Shown: in pieces, positions 33,694 to 42,579 of the stretch | Layout of the letters: every line of letters starts with the position of its first letter | Numbering within the stretch: the first letter of the stretch is position 1 | Source: Rhizobium sp. Q54 | GTDB taxonomy: Bacteria; Pseudomonadota; Alphaproteobacteria; UBA2966; CAIVPW01 | Direction of reading: 5' to 3' | NCBI GenBank assembly: GCA_945947575.1 | Contig: CAMEYM010000023.1 | Span: 1 to 42,579, forward strand | DNA length: 42,579 bases | Made by a program: the position numbers and the translations under genes | The notes under the pieces: model-generated | Told to the model about the DNA's origin: nothing | The model's input: the letters and a program-made list of their open reading frames with translations, nothing else | Databases searched by the model: none

Positions 33694-34393
33694 GGTTCTG
33701 CAGCTTGACCAACTCGGCGATGCCGTGGGCGGCAAGGTCGAGCAACTTGTTTAGTTCGTCGCGGCTGAACGGCGCCGCCTCGGCGGTGCCCTGCACCTCG
33801 ACCAGCTTGCCGTCGCCGGTCATGACGAAGTTGGCGTCGGCATGGGCCCTCACGTCCTCGACGTAGTCGAGATCGAGCACCGGACCCTGGTCGGTGATGC
33901 CACACGAAATGGCGGCGACACTGCCGGCGATCGGGTTGGTGGACAGCTTGTGCTGCTTGACCACGCCCGCCATTGCCACCGAGAGCGCGACGAACGCGCC
34001 GGTGATCGCCGCGGTGCGGGTGCCGCCGTCGGCCTGCAGCACGTCGCAATCGATGCGCACCTGGCGCTCGCCGAGCGCGCTGAGGTCGGTGACGGCGCGC
34101 AAGGAGCGGCCGATGAGGCGCTGGATCTCCTGGGTACGCCCGCTCTGCTTGCCCTTCGCGGCCTCACGCTCGGTGCGTTCGGTCGTCGAGCGCGGCAGCA
34201 TGCCGTACTCGGCAGTGATCCAGCCGCGGCCAGTGTTGCGCAAGAACGGCGGCACTTTCTCCTCGACCGTGGCGGTGCACAGGACGTGGGTGTCGCCGAA
34301 GCGCGCCAGGCACGAGCCTTCGGCGTACTTGGAGACGCCGGGCTCGAGGGTGACGGCGCGCATTTGATTGACCTGGCGGCCGGACGGTCGCAT
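33671..34393 (-). CDS. rph: Ribonuclease PH
   Basis: 240 residues, the normal length. It begins [18 protein letters not shown], a hallmark of RNase PH, and continues with [20 protein letters not shown] and [20 protein letters not shown]. It trims the 3' ends of tRNA precursors by phosphorolysis. The ATG at 34393 has AAGGAG 7 nt upstream. It is divergent from hrcA with about 160 bp between them. The order hrcA divergent from rph-rdgB-hemW is widespread in alphaproteobacteria. Confidence 0.97.
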   Translation of the reverse strand: MRPSGRQVNQMRAVTLEPGVSKYAEGSCLARFGDTHVLCTATVEEKVPPFLRNTGRGWITAEYGMLPRSTTERTEREAAKGKQSGRTQEIQRLIGRSLRAVTDLSALGERQVRIDCDVLQADGGTRTAAITGAFVALSVAMAGVVKQHKLSTNPIAGSVAAISCGITDQGPVLDLDYVEDVRAHADANFVMTGDGKLVEVQGTAEAAPFSRDELNKLLDLAAHGIAELVKLQNRALGNGA

Positions 34394-34516
34394 GAGGGCT
34401 CCTTGAGCTTGGCCTGAAAGAGGGATGGCGTCCTGAACGGAGGCACTCCATACCACGCGTGGCGGTCGCAGCGTCCATCAGGGCGTGCTATCGGGACAGC
34501 GGCGGCCGAGGTCGCG

Positions 34517-34545
34517 TTGACGTGGACCGCCCACCTACCTACATT
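34517..34545 (+). promoter_or_regulatory. hrcA: Strong sigma-70 promoter just before hrcA
   Basis: TTGACG (34517-34522), 17-bp spacer, TACATT (34540-34545). The expected start point is near 34552, only one or two bases before the hrcA ATG at 34554. No ribosome site is present in between or just upstream, which predicts a leaderless mRNA. Confidence 0.65.
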
Positions 34546-34553
34546 TTTCGACC

Positions 34554-35588
34554 ATGCTCCATGAGCTAAACGAGCGCAGCCGCGAGATTTTCCGCCGCAT
34601 CGTCGAGGCCTACGTGGAAACCGGCGAGCCGATCGGCTCCCACACGCTGGCCAAGCGGCTGAATATTCGCCTCTCCCCCGCCTCCATCCGCAATGTCATG
34701 GCGGAGCTGGAGGGCGCCGGACTGCTGTTTGCGCCCCACACCTCGGCCGGCCGCTTGCCGACCGAGGCGGGCCTGCGCTTCTTCGTCGATGGCCTGCTCG
34801 AGGTCGGATCGCTCAACGGCGACGAGCGCGCCGCCATCGAGGCGCGCTGCAATGCCGACGGCCGCAGCCTGGGCGACGTCCTGCGCGACGCCTCCGAGAT
34901 GCTGTCCGGTCTGTCGCGGTGCGCCGGCGTCGTCGTCGCCCCCAAGAAGGACGCGCGCATCAAGCACATCGAGTTCGTCGCGCTGTCGCCCGGCCGCGCC
35001 CTGGTCGTGCTGGTCACAGAGAACGGCCTGGTCGAGAACCGCATCGCCGAGGTCCCCCTCGGCATGCCACCGTCGAGCCTGATCGAGGCGTCCAACTATC
35101 TCGATTCGCGCCTGGCCGGGCGCACGTTCAGCGAGGCCCGCGAAGTCGTCCGCAAGGAGATCGGCGAGCGCCGCGCTGAGCTCGATGAAGCGACGACGCG
35201 CGTCGTCGAAGCCGGCCTTGCCACGTGGGCGGGCGGCACGGGGCCGCGCGCTCTGATCGTGCGCGGCCAAGCGCACCTGTTGGACGACGTCACCGCCATC
35301 GCCGACCTCGAGCGCATCCGGCGGCTGTTCGACGCGCTGGAATCGCAAGAAGACGTGCTGCGCCTGCTCGATTTGGCCGATGGCGCCGAAGGCGTGCGCA
35401 TCTATATCGGTGCGGAAAACAAGCTGTTCGACATGGCGGGATGTTCGCTCGTGGTTGCGCCCTACGGCGAAGGCGACGATCGTGTGGTCGGCGCCATCGG
35501 CGTCATCGGACCGGCGCGCCTCAACTATGCGCGCATCATTCCGATGGTGGATTACACCGCCAAGATGGTCGGCCGGCTCATCGGCTAA
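34554..35588 (+). CDS. hrcA: Heat-inducible transcription repressor HrcA
   Basis: 344 residues. The winged-helix N-terminus includes RLSPASIRNVMAELEGAGLL and PHTSAGRLPTEAGLRFFVDG. The C-terminal GAF-like part has IRIYIGAENKLF-type sequence (VRIYIGAENKLFDMAG) and the end RLNYARIIPMVDYTAKMV. HrcA represses chaperone genes by binding CIRCE elements and is kept active by GroEL. I found no CIRCE site in the window, so its targets (probably groESL) are elsewhere. It is followed after 14 bp by grpE. Its own promoter abuts the start codon. Confidence 0.97.
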   Translation: MLHELNERSREIFRRIVEAYVETGEPIGSHTLAKRLNIRLSPASIRNVMAELEGAGLLFAPHTSAGRLPTEAGLRFFVDGLLEVGSLNGDERAAIEARCNADGRSLGDVLRDASEMLSGLSRCAGVVVAPKKDARIKHIEFVALSPGRALVVLVTENGLVENRIAEVPLGMPPSSLIEASNYLDSRLAGRTFSEAREVVRKEIGERRAELDEATTRVVEAGLATWAGGTGPRALIVRGQAHLLDDVTAIADLERIRRLFDALESQEDVLRLLDLADGAEGVRIYIGAENKLFDMAGCSLVVAPYGEGDDRVVGAIGVIGPARLNYARIIPMVDYTAKMVGRLIG

Positions 35589-35602
35589 ACGAAAGCAAGT
35601 CC

Positions 35603-36190
35603 ATGATGGAACGCAATCCGCACGACCCCGCGCGCGGCCAACAGGAGCTGCCGCGCGCCGACGACCTGGGCGCGCCCGGGCCCGACGCTGCCGCGCCGGA
35701 GCCGGCTGGCCCGTCGGTGGAGCAGCAGCTAGCCGAGATGCGCGACAAGGTGCTGCGCACGCTCGCGGAAGCAGAGAACGTGCGCAAGCGCGCCGAGCGC
35801 GAGCGCGACGAGGCGTCGAAGTTCGCCGTCACCGATTTCGCGCGCGACGTTGTCGGCGTCGCCGACAACTTGCGCCGCACGTTGGACAGCGCGAAGAACC
35901 CGTCCGAGTCGGACGGCACCAAGCTTGCGGCGCTGCTCGCCGGCGTCGAGCTCACCGAGCGCGCGCTCATCAGTATGCTCGAGAAGTACAACGTGAGGAT
36001 CGTCGAGCCGCTGGGGCAGAAGTTCGACCCCAACCTGCATCAGGCGATGTTCGAGGTGCCGGACACCGGCAAGGATGCCGGCACGGTGGTGCAGGTCATC
36101 CAGGCCGGATTCACGATCTCAGGGCGCCTGTTGCGCCCGGCCATGGTCGGCATAGCCAAGGCGGCGCCGAGAGGCGACCCGCAACCCTAG
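35603..36190 (+). CDS. grpE: Nucleotide exchange factor GrpE
   Basis: 195 residues. A variable charged N-terminus with many Pro and Ala is followed by a coiled-coil stretch (LAEMRDKVLRTLAEAENVRK) and the beta domain with FDPNLHQAMFEVPD and VVQVIQAGFTISGRLLRPAM. It releases ADP from DnaK. Two adjacent ATGs (35603, 35606) can serve; the ribosome site is weak. It follows hrcA by 14 bp, so the two are co-transcribed. dnaK and dnaJ lie about 800 bp downstream, beyond a small gene on the other strand. Confidence 0.96.
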   Translation: MMERNPHDPARGQQELPRADDLGAPGPDAAAPEPAGPSVEQQLAEMRDKVLRTLAEAENVRKRAERERDEASKFAVTDFARDVVGVADNLRRTLDSAKNPSESDGTKLAALLAGVELTERALISMLEKYNVRIVEPLGQKFDPNLHQAMFEVPDTGKDAGTVVQVIQAGFTISGRLLRPAMVGIAKAAPRGDPQP

Positions 36191-36202
36191 GCCGGAAACG
36201 CA

Positions 36203-36230
36203 AACGGCCGGATCCGAAGACCCGGCCGTT
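36203..36230 (-). terminator. Terminator between grpE and the convergent small gene
   Basis: AACGGCCGG (36203-36211) pairs with CCGGCCGTT (36222-36230) across a 10-nt loop. The minus-strand tail TTGCGTTTCC is partly T-rich. It could end transcription from both sides. Confidence 0.55.
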
Positions 36231-36263
36231 GCCGTCCGCGCACAACCGCGCGCAGCTACTTGG

Positions 36264-36647
36264 TTACATGCCCTGGACGATGACGTGCCACGTGCCGGTG
36301 GGCTGGTTGCCCTTGATCTCCATCGGCGCGGTGTCCTGGACGTAGTAGTAGAGCGGCTTGCCCTTGTAGGCCCACACGCGCTCGTTGTCCGGGCGGGTGA
36401 CGATGGTCCAATCGCCGCCCGGCGCATCCGTGGCAGCGGCCTTGAACAGCGGCCAGTTGGTCAGGCAGGTGCCGGTGCAGGTCGAGGCGCCGGGCGTGTC
36501 GCGGTCCCAGGTGTAGAGGACCATGCCCTTGGTGTCGGCCATGACCATGCCGGCCGGGGTGTTCACGAACTGAACGGCCGGCGCGGCAAATGCTGAGCCG
36601 GTCCACAGCAGCAGTGCTCCCACCGCCGCGACAATTGTCTTCTTCAT
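36264..36647 (-). CDS. Secreted protein with lipoprotein-15 (COG4315) repeats
   Basis: 127 residues. A clean signal peptide (MKKTIVAAVGALLLWTGSAFA) is followed by two copies of the short repeat found in COG4315 proteins: KGMVLYTWDRDTPGASTCTG plus TCLTNWP, and WAYKGKPLYYYVQD. The Cys pair in CTGTC and the Trp/Tyr-rich strands are typical. There is no lipobox Cys at the cleavage site, so it is probably soluble in the periplasm. Function is unknown; some relatives are linked to stress or metal response. The ATG at 36647 has AAAGGAA 8 nt upstream. It sits between grpE and dnaK on the opposite strand. Confidence 0.85.
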   Translation of the reverse strand: MKKTIVAAVGALLLWTGSAFAAPAVQFVNTPAGMVMADTKGMVLYTWDRDTPGASTCTGTCLTNWPLFKAAATDAPGGDWTIVTRPDNERVWAYKGKPLYYYVQDTAPMEIKGNQPTGTWHVIVQGM

Positions 36648-36888
36648 CGATCGGATTCCTTTTTTCACGCGCCTGTCCGGCGCAGTTCCTTGTCGTTTCG
36701 CGGGGTCTACGGAGGCCTGCCAGGCCCTGCAAAACTGCGCGAACGGGACCACGCTTCGACACGCGGCGGGTGTAAACCTTTCGTGTGACCTTCGTGAAAC
36801 GCGCGCCTCGCGCGGGCCACCGTGCGCGGCGGGTCCCTACCGGGTAGGGTGGACGCATCCATACGTGTTTTTCCGGGCAGGGACTGAC
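36648..36888. other. Divergent promoter region between the COG4315-type gene and dnaK
   Basis: The full gap is 345 bp. Apart from the dnaK promoter it contains a dyad CCCTACC-G-GGTAGGG (36835-36849) about 40 bp upstream of the dnaK -35 box, and GGCCTG-C-CAGGCC near 36715-36728. No ORF worth calling is present and no CIRCE element is visible. Confidence 0.4.
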
Positions 36889-36920
36889 GTTGCGGCCCGG
36901 CGGAGCGGTTCCTATATAAG
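36889..36920 (+). promoter_or_regulatory. dnaK: RpoH (sigma-32) heat-shock promoter of dnaK
   Basis: GTTG (36889-36892), 18-bp spacer, CCTATATAAG (36911-36920). This fits the alphaproteobacterial heat-shock consensus CTTG-N17/18-CYTATNTNNG in every fixed -10 position, with one mismatch in the -35. The leader to the dnaK ATG is about 65 nt. Confidence 0.65.
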
Positions 36921-36992
36921 GCTGAACCAAACGCATGGGGGCCCCACCGGCGCCAATCGGGCCGCGCGGGTCTGCCAAATAGTGAGGACGGA

Positions 36993-38939
<1,947 letters not shown>

Positions 38940-38956
38940 GCTCGAAACCACAATCA

Positions 38957-38982
38957 CCCCGGCCGGCATTTGCCGGCCGGGG
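38957..38982 (+). terminator. Intrinsic terminator between dnaK and dnaJ
   Basis: CCCCGGCCGGC (38957-38967) pairs with GCCGGCCGGGG (38972-38982), 4-nt loop, followed by CTTTTCTT. It should end or reduce transcription before dnaJ, giving more DnaK than DnaJ. Confidence 0.88.
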
Positions 38983-39061
38983 CTTTTCTTGCCATATCTC
39001 TGCCTTCACACTGCGCCGCGGGGCTCCTGTGACCGCGGCTGCGCACGCGATTTGACGGTCG

Positions 39062-40210
39062 ATGGCGTCTAAGGACTTTTACGAGCTGTTGGGTGTCGAG
39101 CGCGGCGCGTCGGCTGACGACATCAAGAAGGCGTATCGCCGTCTTGCCAAGGAGCTCCACCCCGACCGCAATCACGAGAAGGACGCCGAGCAGCGCTTCA
39201 AGGAGGTCAACGAGGCCTACGACATCCTGTCGGACGAGCAGAAGCGCGCCGCCTACGACCGCTTCGGGCAGGCGGGACTCGACGGCCAGGCGGGCGGCCC
39301 CTTCGGCGGCGGTTTCGGCTTTGCCAACTTCGGCGCGTCGTTCGCCGACGTCTTCGACGATCTGTTCGGCGAGTTTCGTGGCCGCCAGCAGCGCCCCGGC
39401 GGCAGCGCGCGCACGCGCGGCGCCGACATGCGCTACAACCTCGAGATCAGCCTGGAAGACTCCTTCCATGGCCGCACCACGCAGATCCGCGTACCGACCT
39501 CGGCGGCATGCGACACGTGCCAGGGCAGCGGCGCCGCCGAGAACTCGAAGCCATCGACCTGCACAACGTGCAACGGCGTCGGACGCGTGCGCGCCCAGCA
39601 GGGCTTCTTTACCATCGAGCGCACCTGCCCCGGCTGCAACGGCGCCGGACAGGTCATCAAGAACCCGTGCAAGGCGTGCGCGGGGTCGGGACGCGTGCGC
39701 AAGGAGAAGAACCTTTCCGTCGCCATTCCGGCGGGCGTTGAGGACGGCACGCGCATCCGTCTCGCCGGCGAAGGCGAGTCGGGCGTGCGCGGCGGCCCGC
39801 CCGGCGACCTCTACATCTTCCTGAGCGTCTCGGCGCATCGCCTGTTCCAGCGCGACGGCAAGAACTTGTATGTGCGCGCCCACATCCCGATGGTGACCGC
39901 AGCGCTCGGCGGCCACATCGAGGTGCCGGGCGTCGACGGCAGCCGCAGCCGCGTCGCGGTGCCGGCCGGCACGCAGTCGGGCAAGCAGTTCCGCCTCAAG
40001 GGCAAAGGCATGCCCTCGATGCGCAACAACGACGCAGCCGGCGACCTCGTCGTGCAGGCGACCATCGAAACGCCGATGAACCTCAACAAGAAGCAGGAAG
40101 AGCTGCTGCGCCAGTTCGCCGCGGCCGGCGAGACGCGCACGACCAATCCCGAATCCGAAGGCTTCCTGGAGAAGCTCAAGGAATTCTGGGACGACCTGAA
40201 AGGCACCTAG
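39062..40210 (+). CDS. dnaJ: Molecular chaperone DnaJ (Hsp40)
   Basis: 382 residues. J domain with His33-Pro34-Asp35 (KELHPDRN), a Gly/Phe region ([14 protein letters not shown]), then four CxxCxGxG zinc motifs: [24 protein letters not shown] and CKACAGSG. The C-terminal peptide-binding domain ends WDDLKGT. It delivers substrates to DnaK and triggers ATP hydrolysis. The ATG has no good ribosome site. It lies 122 bp past dnaK, beyond the terminator, so it relies on readthrough or its own unseen promoter. It precedes dapB by 2 bp. Confidence 0.98.
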   Translation: MASKDFYELLGVERGASADDIKKAYRRLAKELHPDRNHEKDAEQRFKEVNEAYDILSDEQKRAAYDRFGQAGLDGQAGGPFGGGFGFANFGASFADVFDDLFGEFRGRQQRPGGSARTRGADMRYNLEISLEDSFHGRTTQIRVPTSAACDTCQGSGAAENSKPSTCTTCNGVGRVRAQQGFFTIERTCPGCNGAGQVIKNPCKACAGSGRVRKEKNLSVAIPAGVEDGTRIRLAGEGESGVRGGPPGDLYIFLSVSAHRLFQRDGKNLYVRAHIPMVTAALGGHIEVPGVDGSRSRVAVPAGTQSGKQFRLKGKGMPSMRNNDAAGDLVVQATIETPMNLNKKQEELLRQFAAAGETRTTNPESEGFLEKLKEFWDDLKGT

Positions 40211-40212
40211 CC

Positions 40213-41025
40213 GTGGCGACCTTGCGCATCGGAGTACTGGGCTGCGCCGGCCGCATGGGCCAGGCGTTGGTGCGCGCCGTGGGCGCCGCGCCCGACGCCG
40301 ACATCGGCGGCGGCACCGAGATGGAAGGCAGCCAATGGCTCGGCCGCGACGTCGGCGAGCCTGCCGGGATCGGCACGACGGGTGTCACTATTACCGATGA
40401 CGCAGAGGCGTTGTTCAAGGCGTGCGACGTGGTCCTCGATTTCACGGCACCGGCGGCGCTAGCCGAACACGCTAGGCTCGCCGGCAAGACGGGCACGGCC
40501 TATGTGGTCGGCACCACCGGCACCAGCCTTGCCGAGGACCGCGCCGTGCTGACGGCGGCCAAGCGTGCCGCCATCGTGCGTTCGGCCAACATGAGCGTCG
40601 GCGTCAACCTGCTCATCGCGCTGACGCGACGGGCGGCGGCGGCACTCAGCTTGAATTGGGACGCGGAGGTGCTGGAGATGCACCACCGCCACAAAGTCGA
40701 TGCGCCGTCGGGCACCGCCAAGGCGCTCGGCCACGCCATCGCCGAAGCGCGCGACCAAGTCCACGATAAGGTCGCGGTGACGTCGCGCGAAGGCGTCACC
40801 GGCGAGCGCCGGCGCGGCGAGATCGGCTATGCCACCCTGCGCGGCGGCATGGTGGTCGGCGACCACACCGTCATCTTCGCCTCCGAGCGCGAGCGCATCG
40901 AGCTCACGCACCGGGCAGCGTCGCGCGACATCTTCGCCGAAGGCGCGGTCGCCGCGGCGCGTTGGGTGCGTGGTAAGTCGCCCGGCCTGTATGGCATGGC
41001 CGACGTGCTCGGTCTCAAGGACTAA
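40213..41025 (+). CDS. dapB: 4-hydroxy-tetrahydrodipicolinate reductase
   Basis: 270 residues. The N-terminal NADPH site is GVLGCAGRMGQAL. The catalytic motif EMHHRHKVDAPSGTAKAL gives His157 and Lys161. It makes tetrahydrodipicolinate in the lysine and diaminopimelate pathway, and so feeds peptidoglycan. The GTG start at 40213 lies 2 bp after dnaJ, so the two are on one transcript. The 3' end overlaps the convergent DUF2244 gene by 11 bp. Confidence 0.97.
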   Translation: MATLRIGVLGCAGRMGQALVRAVGAAPDADIGGGTEMEGSQWLGRDVGEPAGIGTTGVTITDDAEALFKACDVVLDFTAPAALAEHARLAGKTGTAYVVGTTGTSLAEDRAVLTAAKRAAIVRSANMSVGVNLLIALTRRAAAALSLNWDAEVLEMHHRHKVDAPSGTAKALGHAIAEARDQVHDKVAVTSREGVTGERRRGEIGYATLRGGMVVGDHTVIFASERERIELTHRAASRDIFAEGAVAAARWVRGKSPGLYGMADVLGLKD

Positions 41026-41491
41026 CCTTCCAGCGCGACAGCGCGGTGCGCAGCGCCAGCGCAACTTCGAGCCGCTCCTCGGGCGTGAGGAACGCGCCGA
41101 TGGTCAGCGAGCGGCCGTGCGACGTGAGCACGAGCTGGCTCTCATGCTCGGGCGGGTTGTCCATCTGCACACGCAGCCAGTTGGGCTGGAAGGTCCATGA
41201 CGCAGCGCGGCCATTGGGATCGACGCGGCGGACGAGCAGCTCTTCGGGGCCGAGCTGCACGATCTCGAACAGGCGACCGTCGCGGTAGTTCATGCGGAAG
41301 GCGACGTAGACCAGCGCCACCTCGAGGCCGAAAAAGCCCATCACCGGCCAGGCGCCCTGCAACAGGAACATCATGCCGGCGAAGAAGCTGACCACCGCCA
41401 GCACCCCCATCAGAATGAGGAAGCCCGACTTGGGCAGCGAGCGATGCGGCCGCAGCACGGCATCGAACGAGAGGTCCTCTTTGGCGGTCAT
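41015..41491 (-). CDS. DUF2244 family membrane protein
   Basis: 158 residues. The N-terminus SFDAVLRPHRSLPKSGFLIL and two close transmembrane helices (ILMGVLAVVSFFAGMMFLL and WPVMGFFGLEVALVYVAF) are typical of DUF2244, followed by a soluble part of about 90 residues with WTFQPNWLRVQM. The function is unknown. In alphaproteobacteria it is often next to nth, as here, where the two are divergent with 65 bp between them; the reason for this association is not known to me. Confidence 0.9.
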   Translation of the reverse strand: MTAKEDLSFDAVLRPHRSLPKSGFLILMGVLAVVSFFAGMMFLLQGAWPVMGFFGLEVALVYVAFRMNYRDGRLFEIVQLGPEELLVRRVDPNGRAASWTFQPNWLRVQMDNPPEHESQLVLTSHGRSLTIGAFLTPEERLEVALALRTALSRWKVSP

Positions 41492-41556
41492 GCGAGAATG
41501 CTAGTCGTCACCGCAGCGGCCTTCAATCGGGGGAGCGCCGGGGGTACAAGTCCGGC

Positions 41557-42312
41557 ATGAATCCCAAGCAGGTGGACGAGTTCTTCGCGCGGCTCGCCGA
41601 GCGCAACCCCGCGCCCAAGACCGAGCTCGCGTTCACCAGCCCGTTCACGCTGCTGGCGGCGGTGGTGCTGTCGGCGCAGGCGACCGATGCCTCGGTCAAC
41701 AAGGCCACCCCCGCGCTGTTCGCCGTGGCCGACACGCCGGCCAAGATGGCGGAGCTCGGGCCGGCGGGTATCCTGCCGTACATCAAGACCATCGGGCTAT
41801 TCCGCACCAAGGCGAAGAACCTGGCGGCCCTCAGCGCGATGCTGGTCGAGAAGCACGGCGGCGAGGTGCCGGCCGATCGCGACGCGCTGCAGGAGCTGCC
41901 GGGCGTCGGGCGCAAGACGGCGAGCGTGGTGCTGAACGCGGTGTTCGATCAGCCGACCATCGCGGTGGACACGCATGTGTACCGCGTCGCCAACCGCACG
42001 GGTCTTGCGCCGGGCAAGGACACCGACGAGGTCGAGGACGCGTTGCTCAAGGTCGTGCCGGAGCAGTGGGCGATGGGCGCGCATCATTGGCTCATCCTGC
42101 ATGGGCGCTACGTGTGCACGGCGCGGCTGCCCAAGTGTCCGATCTGCCCGGTCGCCGACTTGTGCGCCTACGCCGACAAGACGACGGAGATGCCGGCGAC
42201 CGTGACGCCGCGCGCCAAGCCCGCGCCGAAGCCACGGCCGAAGAAGAAGGCGCGGCCTAGCCAGCAGCGGCGCGCCGCAAAAGCCCAGCTAGGCAAGCCG
42301 CGTCGCGGCTGA
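41557..42312 (+). CDS. nth: Endonuclease III with a basic C-terminal tail
   Basis: 251 residues. The helix-hairpin-helix LPGVGRKTASVVL carries Lys120 and the next helix Asp138 (IAVDTHVYRV), the same numbers as in E. coli Nth. The iron-sulfur cluster is Cys187, 194, 197 and 203. It removes oxidised pyrimidines and nicks abasic sites. Compared with the 211-residue E. coli protein, it has a 40-residue tail rich in Lys, Arg, Pro and Ala (PKPRPKKKARPSQQRRAAK), probably extra DNA contact. The tail overlaps the convergent gene by 56 bp. The start ATG has only a weak ribosome site. Confidence 0.97.
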   Translation: MNPKQVDEFFARLAERNPAPKTELAFTSPFTLLAAVVLSAQATDASVNKATPALFAVADTPAKMAELGPAGILPYIKTIGLFRTKAKNLAALSAMLVEKHGGEVPADRDALQELPGVGRKTASVVLNAVFDQPTIAVDTHVYRVANRTGLAPGKDTDEVEDALLKVVPEQWAMGAHHWLILHGRYVCTARLPKCPICPVADLCAYADKTTEMPATVTPRAKPAPKPRPKKKARPSQQRRAAKAQLGKPRRG

Positions 42313-42579
42313 GGTCACGGCCGCGCGGGCCGACCTCGACGTGCTCGACGCGATGGGCGCCGCCGCCTTGCGGCTCGTACAAGAAGACGAACAGCGTGCA
42401 GCTGTCGCCCTGGTAGAGGATCACCTCGGCGCCCGCCTCGGTGCGGGCCTGGTCGGGACCGCCGAGCAACGCGAGGACGTCGGTACGCGGCTTGCCGACG
42501 AGTTCCGCGGGAACCAGCGTTGGCGGCGGCGGCGGCGGCGGTAGCGGCTGCGCCGGCGGCGGCAGCACGACGACCGCGG
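42257..42579 (-). CDS. Proline-rich protein of unknown function (N-terminus outside window)
   Basis: The frame is open to the last base, so the start lies outside. The visible 107 residues have a proline run (QPLPPPPPPPTLVP) followed by a small domain, ELVGKPRTDVLALLGGPDQ then EVILYQGDSCTLFVFLYE and DAACLAGLL. The L-G-x-P-D-x-x-R and Y-x-x-x-x-C-x-L-x-x-F-L-Y pattern recurs, as I recall, in small alphaproteobacterial lipoproteins of unknown role. Whether this one has a signal peptide cannot be seen. Its 3' end overlaps nth on the other strand by 56 bp. Confidence 0.7.
   Translation of the reverse strand, partial: AVVVLPPPAQPLPPPPPPPTLVPAELVGKPRTDVLALLGGPDQARTEAGAEVILYQGDSCTLFVFLYEPQGGGAHRVEHVEVGPRGRDLSRDAACLAGLLRRAAAG

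Overview
This is a GC-rich chromosomal window from an alphaproteobacterium, most likely of the Rhodospirillales type. The lineage call is an inference from high GC content, gene order (mutS-glnD-murJ-trpS; gshB-dolP-yraN-rsmI beside a divergent LpoA-like gene; hemW-rdgB-rph divergent from hrcA-grpE; dnaK-dnaJ-dapB), a DUF2333 protein and a heat-shock promoter of the alphaproteobacterial kind before dnaK. I see no tRNA, rRNA, CRISPR array, prophage or insertion sequence. Almost all of it is core or housekeeping DNA.

Layout. 1-876: the end of a polysaccharide deacetylase gene. 899-13724 (minus strand): cell-wall glucosaminidase, AsmA, DUF2333, trpS, murJ, glnD, mutS. 13780-15533: macro-domain protein, then a divergent Nudix hydrolase overlapping a methyltransferase gene that carries an in-frame TGA. 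15578-18905 (minus): two neighbouring HtrA-type proteases and uppP, followed by a 29-codon relic resembling a GFA-family N-terminus. 19085-22235: MsrQ-like membrane protein, a secreted helix-hairpin-helix (ComEA-like) protein next to comM, and a DUF4345 membrane protein preceded by a 10-codon leader ORF. 22400-26002: secreted EF-hand protein, small DUF1344-like secreted protein, and an OmpR-type regulator with its kinase. 26026-31917: oxidoreductase, pyrE, gshB, dolP, yraN, rsmI, penicillin-binding protein activator. 31914-36190: hemW, rdgB, rph, hrcA, grpE. 36264-42579: small secreted lipoprotein-repeat protein, dnaK, dnaJ, dapB, DUF2244, nth and a partial proline-rich protein.

Themes. (1) Envelope: murJ, uppP, glucosaminidase, LpoA-like activator, DolP, AsmA, two HtrA proteases and an OmpR/EnvZ-type pair. 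(2) Protein folding: hrcA, grpE, dnaK, dnaJ. (3) DNA repair and nucleotide pool cleaning: mutS, nth, rdgB, Nudix, ComM. The most interesting non-coding signal is a 16-bp bipartite element, GTAACG-N4-GTTGCG. It occurs as head-to-head pairs about 12 bp apart upstream of the HtrA gene (17997-18040) and between the DUF1344-like gene and the OmpR gene (23818-23860), with a related single site upstream of the EF-hand gene (23260-23275). I read these as operators of the OmpR-type regulator encoded next to two of them, which would define a small envelope-stress regulon. Other points of note are a predicted leaderless hrcA promoter, divergent start codons sharing one 10-bp palindrome (30430-30439), and the interrupted methyltransferase.
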